NCBI GenBank assembly: GCA_029975645.1 | Contig: JARKOU010000212.1 | Location: 1 to 32,113, forward strand | Source of the DNA: Actinomycetales bacterium | Lineage (GTDB): Bacteria; Actinomycetota; Actinomycetes; Actinomycetales; JAHECE01 | Direction of reading: 5' to 3' | DNA: 32,113 nucleotides | Part shown: piece after piece, positions 8,218 to 16,706 of the stretch | How positions within the stretch are numbered: position 1 is the stretch's first letter | Layout: each line of letters opens with the position of its first letter | The notes under the pieces: generated by a model | What the model saw: the letters and a program-made list of their open reading frames with translations, nothing else | Told to the model about the DNA's origin: nothing | Database searches by the model: none | Translations under genes and position numbers: made by a program

Positions 8218-11200
8218 GGAGTAGAACACCCGCTCCACCACCGCGCGGGCCCGCCTGGCCGTGCGGAGGTAGTCCTCCTCGAACACGCTCCCCTGCCCCG
8301 GCTCGTACCCGAGCAACCGGCTGACCACCCGCAACTCGCCGCGCTCGTGGGGCAGCACGTCGATCCGCTGGCCACTCGTGCGCCCGGTGGCCAGCACGAT
8401 CGCACTGCGGATCCGGGAGGCGAGTTCCCACGCGGCGCGCAACTGGTCGGCGTCGGCGCGGGCGAGGAGCCCGGCCTCGGCCGCCGCCTCGAGCGCCTCG
8501 ATCGTCCGCGTGGTCCGCAACGCCGGGTTCCGGCCCGCGTGCTGCAGTTGCAGGAGTTGCGCCGTCCACTCGACGTCGGACAACCCGCCCCGGCCCAGCT
8601 TCAGGTGGCGGTTCGCCGGCACCCCGCGCGGCAGGCGCTCCGCCTCCACCCGCGCCTTGATCCGGCGCAACTCGCGCGTCTGCGCGTCCGTGAGCCCATC
8701 CGGGGAGTAGCGCAACGGTTCGATCAGGGCGACGAACCGTTGCGCCAGGTCCTCGTCCCCCGCCACCGGCCTGGCCCGCAGCAGTGCCTGCCGTTCCCAT
8801 GGCTCCGCCCACCGCTCGTAGTACTCGGCGTAGGAGTCGAACGCCCGCGTCAGGGGGCCGTTGCGCCCTTCGGGGCGGAGCGAGGCATCCACCTCCAGCG
8901 GAGGCTCGGCGCCGAGGTCGCCCAGCAGCGAGCGCAGGTGGCTGAACGCGCCGACGGCGAACTCCTGCGCCTCGACCGGGTCCGCACCGGGTAGCGGGTC
9001 GTGGACGAAGAGCACGTCGGCGTCGCTCGAGTAGGTCATCTCCTGGCCCCCGAGGCGTCCCATCGCCACCACGAGGAGCCGGGTGGGAGCCTCGTCGAGC
9101 CCGGCCCCGCGGATCGCCTCGACCTCGGCGATCCGCAGCGCGCCGCGCAGCACCACGTCCGCCGCGGGAGTGATCACCTCCGCGTCGCGGTTCCCGCTGC
9201 ACCCGTCGAGCACGTCGCCGATCGCGGCGCGGTTCAGCTCCCGGCGCCGCAGCCCGCGCAGCGCCTGGGCCGCCGGCACCGGCTCGTCGCGGCGGGCGAG
9301 CAACGCCGTCGCCTCCGCGCCCACCTTTTCGATCCCTCGCGGCGCGAGTTCGGCGTCGCTGCCCAGCCACACCACCGCCTCGGGGGCCCGCGCGAGAGCG
9401 TCGGACACGTACTTTGACGTCGCGAGGAGTTGAGCGAGGCGGTGGCCCGCGGCGGCGGAGTCGCGCAGCAACTTCAGGTACCAGTGGGTGCTGCCGAGCG
9501 TGTCGGACAACTTGCGGAACCCCAGCAGCCCGGAGTCGGGATCCGGTCCGTCGGCGAACCAGCCGAGCATGACCGGAAGCAGCTGGCGCTGGATCGCCGC
9601 CCGGCGGGAGATCCCCTCGGTCAGCGCCGCGATGTGCCGCAACGCCCCCTCGGTGTCGCGGTAGCCCATCGCGGCGAGCCTGGCTCGCGCCGCGGCCGGG
9701 GCCAGGCTCACGTCCTCCGCCGAGAGCCGGGCGGTCGCCGGGAGAAGCGGGCGGTAGAAGAGCGCCTCGTGCAGGTAGCGCACGTCGCGGCGGGTGTGCC
9801 GCCAGCGCGCCATGAGGCCGTCGACGCCGTCGGCCGCCAGCCCCATCGACCTCGCGAGGCGCCGCAGATCGGCCGGGGCCGTGGGGAGGAGGTGCGTGCG
9901 CCGGAGCCGGAAGACCTGGATCCGGTGCTCCATGAGGCGCAGGAAGCGGTAGCAGAGCGCCAGTTTCGCGGCGTCGTCCCGTCCCACGTACCCGGCCGCG
10001 GCGAGCGCCCGGAGGGCGCCGAGGGTGTTGGGGCTGCGGATCGAAGGGTCCAGCCGGCCGTGCACGAGTTGCAGCAGCTGGACGGTGAACTCGACGTCAC
10101 GCAGCCCGCCGGCGCCCAGCTTCACCTGCCGGTCGGCATCGGCCACGGGGATGTGCGCCTCTACCCGGCGGCGCATGGCCTGCGAGTCCTCGACGAAGTG
10201 CTCGCGGCTCACCGCCTCCCAGACCATCGGACCGATCGCGTCGGCATACGCCCGGCCCAGGTCCGCGTCCCCGGCCACGAGGCGGGCCTTGAGCAGGGCC
10301 TGGAACTCCCACGTCTTGGCCCATCGCCGGTAGTACGCCACATGTGAGGCGAGGGTGCGCACGAGCGGGCCCTGCTTGCCCTCGGGCCGTAGCGCGGCGT
10401 CGACCTCCCAGAGCGCGGGTTCTCCGGAAGCGCCGGAGCACGCGCGGGCGAGGCCGGTCGCCAGGCGCGTGCCCGCCGTGATCGCCTCCGCCTCCGTGGC
10501 ACCCTCGGCGGGCTCGACCACGTAGATGACGTCGACGTCGCTGATGTAGTTGAGCTCACGACCGCCGGTCTTGCCCATGCCCAGCACGGCGAGGCGCGCG
10601 GCGGCGCCACCGTCCGGCGCGTCGCCCCGCGCGATGGCGAGCGCGGCCTCGAGCGCTGCGGCCGCCAGGTCGGCGAGAGCCGCGCCGACGCCGGGCAGCG
10701 CGGTCAGCGGGTCGTCGCGCGTCAGGTCCATGGCCGCGATGCGCAGGAGCCGACGGCGGTACGCGCGCCGCATCGCGTCCACGCCCGCACTCCCGGCGAT
10801 GGCGGCGACCGGCGCCCCGGCGTCCGGGTCGGCGCCGACCGCGGCTAGGAGATCAGCCCGAACGTCGCGCGGGTCGTGCTTCAGGGGGTCGTCCGTCGCC
10901 GTGAGCAGGGCGACGTCGGCGGGGTGGGAGATGAGCCAGTTGCCCAGCGCCTCCGAGGCGCCGGCGACGGCGAGCACCCGCCGCCGCGTGCCGGCGTCCA
11001 GCGCGAGGGTCTCGAGCAGACTCGCCCGCTCGGTTCCGTCCACCGCTTCGACCAGGCGGACCAGTGCGAGCAGCGCCAGGTCGGGATCCGCGGTCTCCCC
11101 GAGCTCGGAGACCACGTCGATGCGGTGCTCGGCCAGCGCTCGAACCGCCGCCTCCATGACGGGGCCCGTGAGGAGCCGCTCCGACCGGGCCGGGTCGTCG

Positions 11201-11253
11201 AAGCCGGCGCGCGCCAACCACCCGGCGAGGGAACTGGATCTCTCGCGCACCAT
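8215..11253 (-). CDS. glnE: Bifunctional glutamine synthetase adenylyltransferase/deadenylase GlnE
   Basis: GlnE attaches AMP to, and removes it from, the active-site-loop tyrosine of GlnA, tuning glutamine synthesis to nitrogen status. The 1012-residue protein has the family's duplicated nucleotidyltransferase architecture. The N-terminal half has LGMGKTGGRELNYISDVDVIY (break: residues about 224-244, with catalytic D239 and D241), which in this family is the deadenylase. The C-terminal half has AMGRLGGQEMTYSSDADVLF (about residue 725-745), the adenylylating half. A helical linker joins them. The ATG at 11253 is 51 bp after glnA2, so the two probably form an operon. Its expected target is GlnA1, which keeps the tyrosine; GlnA2 does not. 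The 3' end runs into the tandem repeats at 8158-8217. Confidence 0.96.
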   Translation of the reverse strand: MVRERSSSLAGWLARAGFDDPARSERLLTGPVMEAAVRALAEHRIDVVSELGETADPDLALLALVRLVEAVDGTERASLLETLALDAGTRRRVLAVAGASEALGNWLISHPADVALLTATDDPLKHDPRDVRADLLAAVGADPDAGAPVAAIAGSAGVDAMRRAYRRRLLRIAAMDLTRDDPLTALPGVGAALADLAAAALEAALAIARGDAPDGGAAARLAVLGMGKTGGRELNYISDVDVIYVVEPAEGATEAEAITAGTRLATGLARACSGASGEPALWEVDAALRPEGKQGPLVRTLASHVAYYRRWAKTWEFQALLKARLVAGDADLGRAYADAIGPMVWEAVSREHFVEDSQAMRRRVEAHIPVADADRQVKLGAGGLRDVEFTVQLLQLVHGRLDPSIRSPNTLGALRALAAAGYVGRDDAAKLALCYRFLRLMEHRIQVFRLRRTHLLPTAPADLRRLARSMGLAADGVDGLMARWRHTRRDVRYLHEALFYRPLLPATARLSAEDVSLAPAAARARLAAMGYRDTEGALRHIAALTEGISRRAAIQRQLLPVMLGWFADGPDPDSGLLGFRKLSDTLGSTHWYLKLLRDSAAAGHRLAQLLATSKYVSDALARAPEAVVWLGSDAELAPRGIEKVGAEATALLARRDEPVPAAQALRGLRRRELNRAAIGDVLDGCSGNRDAEVITPAADVVLRGALRIAEVEAIRGAGLDEAPTRLLVVAMGRLGGQEMTYSSDADVLFVHDPLPGADPVEAQEFAVGAFSHLRSLLGDLGAEPPLEVDASLRPEGRNGPLTRAFDSYAEYYERWAEPWERQALLRARPVAGDEDLAQRFVALIEPLRYSPDGLTDAQTRELRRIKARVEAERLPRGVPANRHLKLGRGGLSDVEWTAQLLQLQHAGRNPALRTTRTIEALEAAAEAGLLARADADQLRAAWELASRIRSAIVLATGRTSGQRIDVLPHERGELRVVSRLLGYEPGQGSVFEEDYLRTARRARAVVERVFYS

Positions 11254-11304
11254 CGCGATCTGCGTCCTTCCGGTGCCGTTGCCGGTCGGGGGGCGGTCGG
11301 GTGC

Positions 11305-12642
11305 CTACAGCACGTGCAGGAAGCGGGCGACCTCGTACGGCGTGACCTGGGCGCGGTACTCGGTCCACTCCTGCCGCTTGTTGCGCAGGAAATACTCCAG
11401 GACGTCCTCGCCCAGCGTCTCGGCCACAAGTTCCGACTCCTCGGCCAGGATCAGCGCCTGCTCGAGGTTCGAGGGCAGCGGCCGGATCCCGAGCGCCCGA
11501 CGTTCGGCGTCGGAGAGAGCCCAGACGTCGTCCTCCGCGCCCTCCGGAAGGGCGTACCCCTCCTCGATCCCCTTCAGGCCGGCGGCCAGGATCACCGCGA
11601 AGGCGAGGTAGGGGTTCGCGGCGGAGTCCAGGGCTCGGTACTCGATGCGGCTCGAGTTGCCCTTGCCGGGCTTGTACAGGGGCACGCGGATGAGGGCCGA
11701 ACGGTTGTTGTGGCCCCAGCAGACGTAGCTGGGGGCCTCTCCGCCGCCCCAGAGGCGCTTGTAGGAGTTCACGTGCTGGTTCGTCACGGCCGTGATCTCG
11801 GCGCTGTGGCGCAGCAATCCCGCGATGAAGGACCGCGCCGTGGTCGAGAGCTCGTACTGGGCGCCCGGCGCGTAGAAGGCGTTCGCGTCACCCTCGAAGA
11901 GGGACAGGTGGGTGTGCATGCCGGAGCCCGGTGAGCCCGCGAGCGGCTTGGGCATGAAGGACGCGATGATGCCCTGCTCGAGGGCCACCTCCTTGACCAC
12001 CGTCCGGAACGTCATGATGTTGTCCGCGGTGCTGAGGGCGTCCGCGTAGCGCAGGTCGATCTCGTTCTGGCCAGGGCCCGCCTCGTGGTGGGAGTACTCC
12101 ACCGAGATCCCCATCGACTCCAGCAGGGTGATCGTGGCCCGGCGGAAGTCGTGCGCGGTGCCTCGGGCCGAGTGGTCGAAGTAGCCCGCCGTGTCGATCG
12201 GCACCAGGGGACCCTCGGGCGAGGCCGGCGGCTCGAAGAGGTAGAACTCGATCTCCGGGTGCGTGTAGAAGGTGAAGCCCGCCTCCGCCGCCCGCGAGAG
12301 GGCGCGCTTGAGCACGTTGCGGGAGTCGGTCTTGGCCGGCTCGCCGTCTGGGGTGAGGATGTCGCAGAACATCCGGGCGCTGCCCTGGCGTTCGCCACGC
12401 CACGGGAGCACCTGGAAGGTGGAGGCGTCCGGCTTGGCCAGCATGTCCGCCTCGTAGACGCGGGCCAGCCCCTCGATCGCGCTGCCGTCGAACCCGATGC
12501 CCTCTGCGAATGCCCCCTCCAACTCGGCGGGGGCGATGGCGACCGACTTCAGGATGCCGAGGACGTCCGTGAACCAGAGTCGGATGAAGCGGGTGTCGCG
12601 CTCCTCGATCGACCTGAGCACGTACTCCTGCTGCCTGTCCAT
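11305..12642 (-). CDS. glnA2: Glutamine synthetase, GlnA2 type
   Basis: This 445-residue enzyme is a second type I glutamine synthetase of the shorter actinobacterial GlnA2 class. It has the core motifs FDGSAIEGLAR (about 50-60), HPEIEFYLFE, GSGMHTHLSLFE and the NNRSALIRVP segment. Where GlnA1 has the adenylylation tyrosine, this protein has DDVWALSDAER with tryptophan W374, so it should escape GlnE control. GGGAG lies about 7 nt before the ATG. It is followed after 51 bp by glnE on the same strand, a conserved pairing, and is divergent from nadE. I see no GlnR-type box upstream. In related bacteria GlnA2 is dispensable, and some GlnA-like paralogues act on polyamines, so true glutamine synthetase activity is likely but not proven. 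Confidence 0.94.
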   Translation of the reverse strand: MDRQQEYVLRSIEERDTRFIRLWFTDVLGILKSVAIAPAELEGAFAEGIGFDGSAIEGLARVYEADMLAKPDASTFQVLPWRGERQGSARMFCDILTPDGEPAKTDSRNVLKRALSRAAEAGFTFYTHPEIEFYLFEPPASPEGPLVPIDTAGYFDHSARGTAHDFRRATITLLESMGISVEYSHHEAGPGQNEIDLRYADALSTADNIMTFRTVVKEVALEQGIIASFMPKPLAGSPGSGMHTHLSLFEGDANAFYAPGAQYELSTTARSFIAGLLRHSAEITAVTNQHVNSYKRLWGGGEAPSYVCWGHNNRSALIRVPLYKPGKGNSSRIEYRALDSAANPYLAFAVILAAGLKGIEEGYALPEGAEDDVWALSDAERRALGIRPLPSNLEQALILAEESELVAETLGEDVLEYFLRNKRQEWTEYRAQVTPYEVARFLHVL

Positions 12643-12829
12643 GGATCACTCCCGCGCGTCGCTCGGTCGGCAGCGCCCGTCATCGGGCGCCGGGGCACGG
12701 GCACCATCATGGCGGCTCGCGGTGCCGCTCGCGAAGCGCCCGGCCGCAACTCCGCACCGTCTGCCCTGCCCGGAGGGCCGGACGGTGCACCGAGCGAGCC
12801 GGGCGCCGTCGTCGGCCCGGCGCGGCGAA

Positions 12830-12835
12830 TAGGCT
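12830..12835 (+). promoter_or_regulatory. Candidate -10 box of nadE
   Basis: TAGGCT ends 6 nt before the nadE ATG, again the leaderless geometry. No ribosome site is visible before the start, which supports it. The preceding 180 bp, shared with divergent glnA2, show no other clear signal. Confidence 0.4.
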
Positions 12836-12841
12836 GGCTCC

Positions 12842-14488
12842 ATGCCGACGTTGCGACTGGCACTGGCCCAGGTGAACACCTGCGTGGGCGACCTCGCCGG
12901 GAACGCCGCCCTCATCCGTGCGACCTGCGCCCGGGCCGCCCAGGCCGGCGCGCACCTCGTGGCGTTCCCCGAGATGGCCCTCACCGGGTACCCCATCGAG
13001 GACCTCGCCCTGCGCGGCTCCTTCCAGCGCGCCGTCGCTGCGGAGCTCAGCGCCCTCGCAGCAGCGATCGACGCGGACGGTCACGGCGACCTGACGGTGG
13101 TCCTCGGCCATCTGGGCACCGCCGCCCTGGGGCGTCCCACGAACGCCGCGGCGATCCTGCGGGACGGGCGCGTGGTCGCCCGCTACGCGAAGCACCACCT
13201 GCCCAACTATGGCGTCTTCGACGAGTACCGGCACTTCTCACCCGGCACGGGCACCCTCGTGGCCGAGGTCCAGGGCCAACGTGTCGGCGTGGTGATCTGC
13301 GAGGACATCTGGCAGGACGGCGGCCCGGTGGAGGCCCTCGCCGAGACCGGCATCGACCTGCTCGTGGTCATCAACGGCTCGCCCTACGAGCGCGGGAAGT
13401 CCCCGCTGCGCCGCCTCCTGGCCCAGACCCGCGCGGGCGAGGTCGACGCCCCGCTCGCCTACGTCAACCTGGTCGGCGCCCAGGACGACTTGGTGTTCGA
13501 CGGCGCGTCGTTCGTGATCGACGCGCGCGGGTCCCTGGTTGCGGCGTCGCCCGCCTTCGAGGACCACCTCCTCCTGGTGGACCTCCCCGGCCCGGGCCGG
13601 CCGCCGGTGCCGGTGAGCGCACCGGCGATCGCGCCCGAGCTGGACGACCCGGCCCAGATGTACGCGGCGGTGGTGACGGGGCTGCGCGACTACGTGGTCA
13701 AGAACGGCTTCCGCTCCGTCGTGCTCGGGCTCTCCGGCGGCATCGACTCCGCGCTCGTGGCGGCCATCGCCGTCGACGCCATCGGCGCCGAAAACGTCCA
13801 CTGCGTCGCGATGCCGAGCATGTTCTCCTCCCAGCACAGCCTGGACGACGCCGCCGACCTGGCCGAGCGCACCGGCCTGCACCTGCGCCGTCAGCCGATC
13901 ACCCCGATGGTGGACGCGTTCCAGGAGGAGATGGACCTCTCGGGCATCGCGGCCGAGAACCTGCAGGCCCGCATGCGCGGGGTGATCCTCATGGCCCTGT
14001 CCAACGCCGAGGGCCACCTCGTGCTCGCAACGGGCAACAAGTCCGAGTTGGCTACCGGCTACTCGACCATCTACGGGGACGCTGTCGGTGGCTACGCCCC
14101 CATCAAGGACGTCTCCAAGACCCGGGTCTGGGAACTCGCGCGCTGGCGGAACGCGGCGGCGGTCGAGGCCGGCCAGACCCCGCCGATCCCCGAGAACTCG
14201 ATCACCACGGCGCCGTCGGCCGACCTGCGTCCCGACCAGACCGACCAGGACTCCCTCCCCGACTACGAGTTGCTCGACGAGGTCCTCGACGCCTACGTGG
14301 AGCGCGCGCTGGGGCGGGAGGAGTTGATCGGCTCGGGCTTCGACCCGTTGACGGTGGACCTGGTGCTCCGCCTCGTAGACCGCGCCGAATGGAAGCGGCG
14401 GCAGTACCCCCTGGGCCCGAAGGTCACCTCGCTGGCGTTCGGGCGCGACCGACGGCTCCCGGTGACCACCCGGTGGCGTGAGGAGTAG
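12842..14488 (+). CDS. nadE: Glutamine-dependent NAD+ synthetase NadE
   Basis: NadE makes NAD+ from nicotinic acid adenine dinucleotide, using ammonia released from glutamine. The 548-residue protein fuses a nitrilase-fold glutaminase to an ATP-dependent synthetase. The glutaminase triad is visible: E44 in FPEMALTGYP, K117 in AKHHLPNYGVFDE and C153 in VVICEDIW. The synthetase domain has the P-loop-like SGGIDS (298-303) and ATGNKSELATGYSTIYGDAVGGY, written here as two parts of one conserved segment. Its use of glutamine ties it to the neighbouring glutamine synthetases. panB follows after 6 bp, so the two cofactor genes are almost certainly one operon. The start ATG has no ribosome site and fits a leaderless transcript. 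Confidence 0.97.
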   Translation: MPTLRLALAQVNTCVGDLAGNAALIRATCARAAQAGAHLVAFPEMALTGYPIEDLALRGSFQRAVAAELSALAAAIDADGHGDLTVVLGHLGTAALGRPTNAAAILRDGRVVARYAKHHLPNYGVFDEYRHFSPGTGTLVAEVQGQRVGVVICEDIWQDGGPVEALAETGIDLLVVINGSPYERGKSPLRRLLAQTRAGEVDAPLAYVNLVGAQDDLVFDGASFVIDARGSLVAASPAFEDHLLLVDLPGPGRPPVPVSAPAIAPELDDPAQMYAAVVTGLRDYVVKNGFRSVVLGLSGGIDSALVAAIAVDAIGAENVHCVAMPSMFSSQHSLDDAADLAERTGLHLRRQPITPMVDAFQEEMDLSGIAAENLQARMRGVILMALSNAEGHLVLATGNKSELATGYSTIYGDAVGGYAPIKDVSKTRVWELARWRNAAAVEAGQTPPIPENSITTAPSADLRPDQTDQDSLPDYELLDEVLDAYVERALGREELIGSGFDPLTVDLVLRLVDRAEWKRRQYPLGPKVTSLAFGRDRRLPVTTRWREE

Positions 14489-14494
14489 GCACCC

Positions 14495-15352
14495 ATGAGC
14501 GACGACGACGCCCGGCCCGACCCCGTGACGGGCGCCCCGGCCGGATCTCCCCCCCGGCGCGTGCGCGTGCACCACCTCCGCGAGGCGAAGGCACGCGGCG
14601 TGCGCCTGACCATGCTCACGACCTACGACGCCCCGACCGCCCGCATCTTCGACGAGGCGGGCGTGGACCTGCTGCTCGTCGGGGACTCGATGGGCGACAA
14701 CATGCTCGGCCACCCCAACACCATCCCCGTGACGGTCGAGGAGATGATCCCGGCCGTCCGCGCCGTCGCCCGCACGGCCCGTCGCGCGCTCGTGGTGGCC
14801 GACCTCCCGTTCGGCACCTACGAAGCCGGCCCAGACCAGGCCCTGCACACGGCTGTTCGGATGCTCAAGGAAGCGGGAGCGCACGCCGTCAAGTTCGAGG
14901 GCGGGGCGCGCGTCGCCCCTTCGGTGCACCTTCTCACCGGGGCGGGCATTCCGGTGGTGGGCCACCTCGGCTTCACCCCGCAGTCGGAGAACATCCTCGG
15001 CGGCAAGCGGGTCCAGGGTCGCGGCGAGGGCGCCGCGGAGCGCATGGTCGACGACGCGCTCGCCCTCGAGGCGGCGGGCGCTGTCGCCGTCGTCCTCGAG
15101 ATGGTGCCGGCCCCGGTGTCCGCCCAGGTGACCCAGGCCTTGACGATCCCGACCATCGGGATCGGCGCCGGGCCCGACTGCGACGGCCAGGTGCTCGTCT
15201 GGCTCGACATGGCCGGCATGGGCGCATGGTCGCCCCGGTTCGCCAAGCGCTTCGGGGCCGTCGGCGAGGCGCTGCGCACGGCCACTGACGACTATGTGGC
15301 CGAAGTGCGGGGCGGGGCGTTCCCCGGCCCGGAGCACACCTACGCGCAGTAG
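14495..15352 (+). CDS. panB: 3-methyl-2-oxobutanoate hydroxymethyltransferase PanB
   Basis: PanB transfers a hydroxymethyl group from methylene-tetrahydrofolate to 2-oxoisovalerate, giving ketopantoate for pantothenate and coenzyme A. The 285-residue protein shows the metal and substrate residues by alignment to the E. coli enzyme: D64 in VGDSMGDN, D103 in ADLPFGTYE, E135 in KFEGG and the catalytic E202 in VLEMVPAP. The first 22 residues are an extra flexible tail. GGAG at the end of nadE serves as ribosome site, and the 6-bp gap to nadE points to co-transcription. No panC or panD lies in the window. Confidence 0.96.
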   Translation: MSDDDARPDPVTGAPAGSPPRRVRVHHLREAKARGVRLTMLTTYDAPTARIFDEAGVDLLLVGDSMGDNMLGHPNTIPVTVEEMIPAVRAVARTARRALVVADLPFGTYEAGPDQALHTAVRMLKEAGAHAVKFEGGARVAPSVHLLTGAGIPVVGHLGFTPQSENILGGKRVQGRGEGAAERMVDDALALEAAGAVAVVLEMVPAPVSAQVTQALTIPTIGIGAGPDCDGQVLVWLDMAGMGAWSPRFAKRFGAVGEALRTATDDYVAEVRGGAFPGPEHTYAQ

Positions 15353-15380
15353 AGCGGGCGACCGGGCCGAGGGAACCGGC

Positions 15381-15485
15381 TCACGATGTGAAGGCCATGG
15401 CGAGCACCACGATCCCCGCGAGGAGCAGGACGAGCGCCAGCACGCCGAGTCCCGGGTTGGGGATCTGCCGGCGGGGGCGGCTCAT
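15381..15485 (-). CDS. 34-residue single-pass membrane protein
   Basis: A tiny ORF with a basic N-terminus (MSRPRRQIPNPGLG) followed by one strongly hydrophobic helix (about 14-32) and a two- or three-residue tail. It was judged real because its ATG overlaps the stop of the preceding minus-strand gene in an ATGA (15482-15485), the usual sign of translational coupling in a compact operon. The positive-inside rule puts the N-terminus in the cytoplasm. No family is recognised; small membrane proteins like this often bind and tune a larger partner, but no partner is evident here. Confidence 0.55.
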   Translation of the reverse strand: MSRPRRQIPNPGLGVLALVLLLAGIVVLAMAFTS

Positions 15486-15676
15486 TCGTCCTCCCCGCGC
15501 CACCGGCGGTCCGCCTCGTCCCACGCCGCGCTGCGACGGGCCGCGGTCTCGAGCGCGTGCTCGGCATCCTCCCGAGTGGGGTACGGACCGATCCGTCTGG
15601 TCCAGTCGCTCACCAGGCCCTCCTCCACCTCGTGCGTCTCGAGGTTGTAGTAGAACTCGCGCGGTCGCTCCGCCAC
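15482..15676 (-). CDS. Small SPOR-like protein next to map
   Basis: This 64-residue acidic protein has the pattern FYYNLETHEVEEG, WTRRIGPYPTREDAEHAL and AWDEADRRWRGEDE. The phrase GPYPTREDAEHAL resembles the core of SPOR-type repeats, and very similar small proteins beside methionine aminopeptidase are familiar from actinobacterial genomes; function is unknown. No signal peptide or membrane segment is present, so cell-wall binding is doubtful. I chose the GTG at 15676 because AGGAGG lies 8 nt upstream, although the frame stays open to 15751. It is coupled by an ATGA overlap to the 34-residue membrane protein downstream and is divergent from map, 132 bp away. Confidence 0.75.
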   Translation of the reverse strand: MAERPREFYYNLETHEVEEGLVSDWTRRIGPYPTREDAEHALETAARRSAAWDEADRRWRGEDE

Positions 15677-15795
15677 GTCGGTCACCTCCTGCTGCCCACC
15701 CTCCACCGTCCTTCTGCGCTCCGGAAGCCCCGACGCCGGCCGAACGGGCACCGGCGACTGCCAAGCCGCGCGGGGCGCCGTCGGTGAGGCGTCCG

Positions 15796-15801
15796 TAGAC
15801 T
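15796..15801 (+). promoter_or_regulatory. Candidate -10 box of map
   Basis: TAGACT ends 7 nt before the map ATG and no ribosome site intervenes, again matching a leaderless promoter. No -35 box is recognised. Confidence 0.4.
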
Positions 15802-15808
15802 GGAACCC

Positions 15809-16684
15809 ATGGTCGCAGCAACCCGCGCCCCCCGCGGCACCCTGGTCCCGGGAACGATCTCACCCCGCCGCCCCGTGCCGCGCGCCATCTCGCGCCCCGA
15901 ATACGTGGACCGGCCGGCCCCGCGGCCGTTCACGGGCAGCGAGGTGAAAACTCCCGAGACGATTGCCCGGATCCGCCGGGCGGGCCGCCTGGCCGCCCAG
16001 GCGCTCGAGGTGGTCGGCCGCGCGGTCGCGCCTGGGGTGACCACCGACGAACTCGACCGGATCGGCCACGAGTTCCTCATCGCGAACGGGGCGTACCCCT
16101 CCACGCTCGGCTACCGCGGCTTCCCCAAGTCGCTGTGCACGTCTCTCAACGAAGTGATCTGCCACGGCATCCCGGACTCCACCGTCCTGACCGAGGGCGA
16201 CATCGTCAACGTCGACATCACGGCGTACGTCGACGGCGTCCACGGGGACAACAACGCCACGTTCGGAGTCGGCCAGATCGACGCCGAGTCCCAGGCCCTC
16301 ATCGACGTCACTCGCGAGGCGCTCGCGCGCGCCGTCCGGGCGGTCCGGCCGGGTCGCCAGGTCAACGTCATCGGACGGGTGATCGAGTCCTACGCCAAGC
16401 GGTTCGGTTACGGGGTGGTGCGCGACTTCACCGGGCACGGCGTGGGCGAGGCCTTCCACTCGGGCCTGGTCATCCCGCACTACGACGCCGCGCCGGACTA
16501 CGACACGGTGATCGAGCCGGGCATGGTCTTCACGTTCGAGCCGATGCTGACCCTCGGCACGGCCGACTGGCGCATGTGGGACGACGGCTGGACCGTGGTC
16601 ACCGCAGACCTGAGCCGCAGCGCGCAGTTCGAGCACACGCTCCTCGTCACCGAGAGCGGAGCCGAGATCCTCACGGTCCCGTGA
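15809..16684 (+). CDS. map: Methionine aminopeptidase, type I
   Basis: This enzyme removes the initiator methionine from nascent proteins. The 291-residue product has all five metal ligands of the pita-bread fold: D136 (NVDIT), D147 (GDNNATF), H210 (FTGHGVG), E244 (FEPM) and E275 (QFEHT), with the substrate-contacting H119 in ICHG. Its first 45 residues form a proline-rich extension ([18 protein letters not shown]...[13 protein letters not shown]), as in the actinobacterial type Ic enzymes, where such a tail has been proposed to contact the ribosome. The metallo-beta-lactamase-fold gene starts 22 bp downstream on the same strand. Confidence 0.96.
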   Translation: MVAATRAPRGTLVPGTISPRRPVPRAISRPEYVDRPAPRPFTGSEVKTPETIARIRRAGRLAAQALEVVGRAVAPGVTTDELDRIGHEFLIANGAYPSTLGYRGFPKSLCTSLNEVICHGIPDSTVLTEGDIVNVDITAYVDGVHGDNNATFGVGQIDAESQALIDVTREALARAVRAVRPGRQVNVIGRVIESYAKRFGYGVVRDFTGHGVGEAFHSGLVIPHYDAAPDYDTVIEPGMVFTFEPMLTLGTADWRMWDDGWTVVTADLSRSAQFEHTLLVTESGAEILTVP

Positions 16685-16706
16685 CCGTGCCGTCCCCCTG
16701 CCCGGC

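Noticed and set aside
12085-14481. 798-residue plus-strand ORF across glnA2 and nadE
   Set aside because: It lies antisense to glnA2 and out of frame with nadE, both of which are certain; the product is Pro/Arg-rich and has no motif.
13238-15337. 699-residue minus-strand ORF opposite nadE and panB
   Set aside because: It is a shadow of two firmly identified genes, full of His/Val/Gly/Arg without domain structure.
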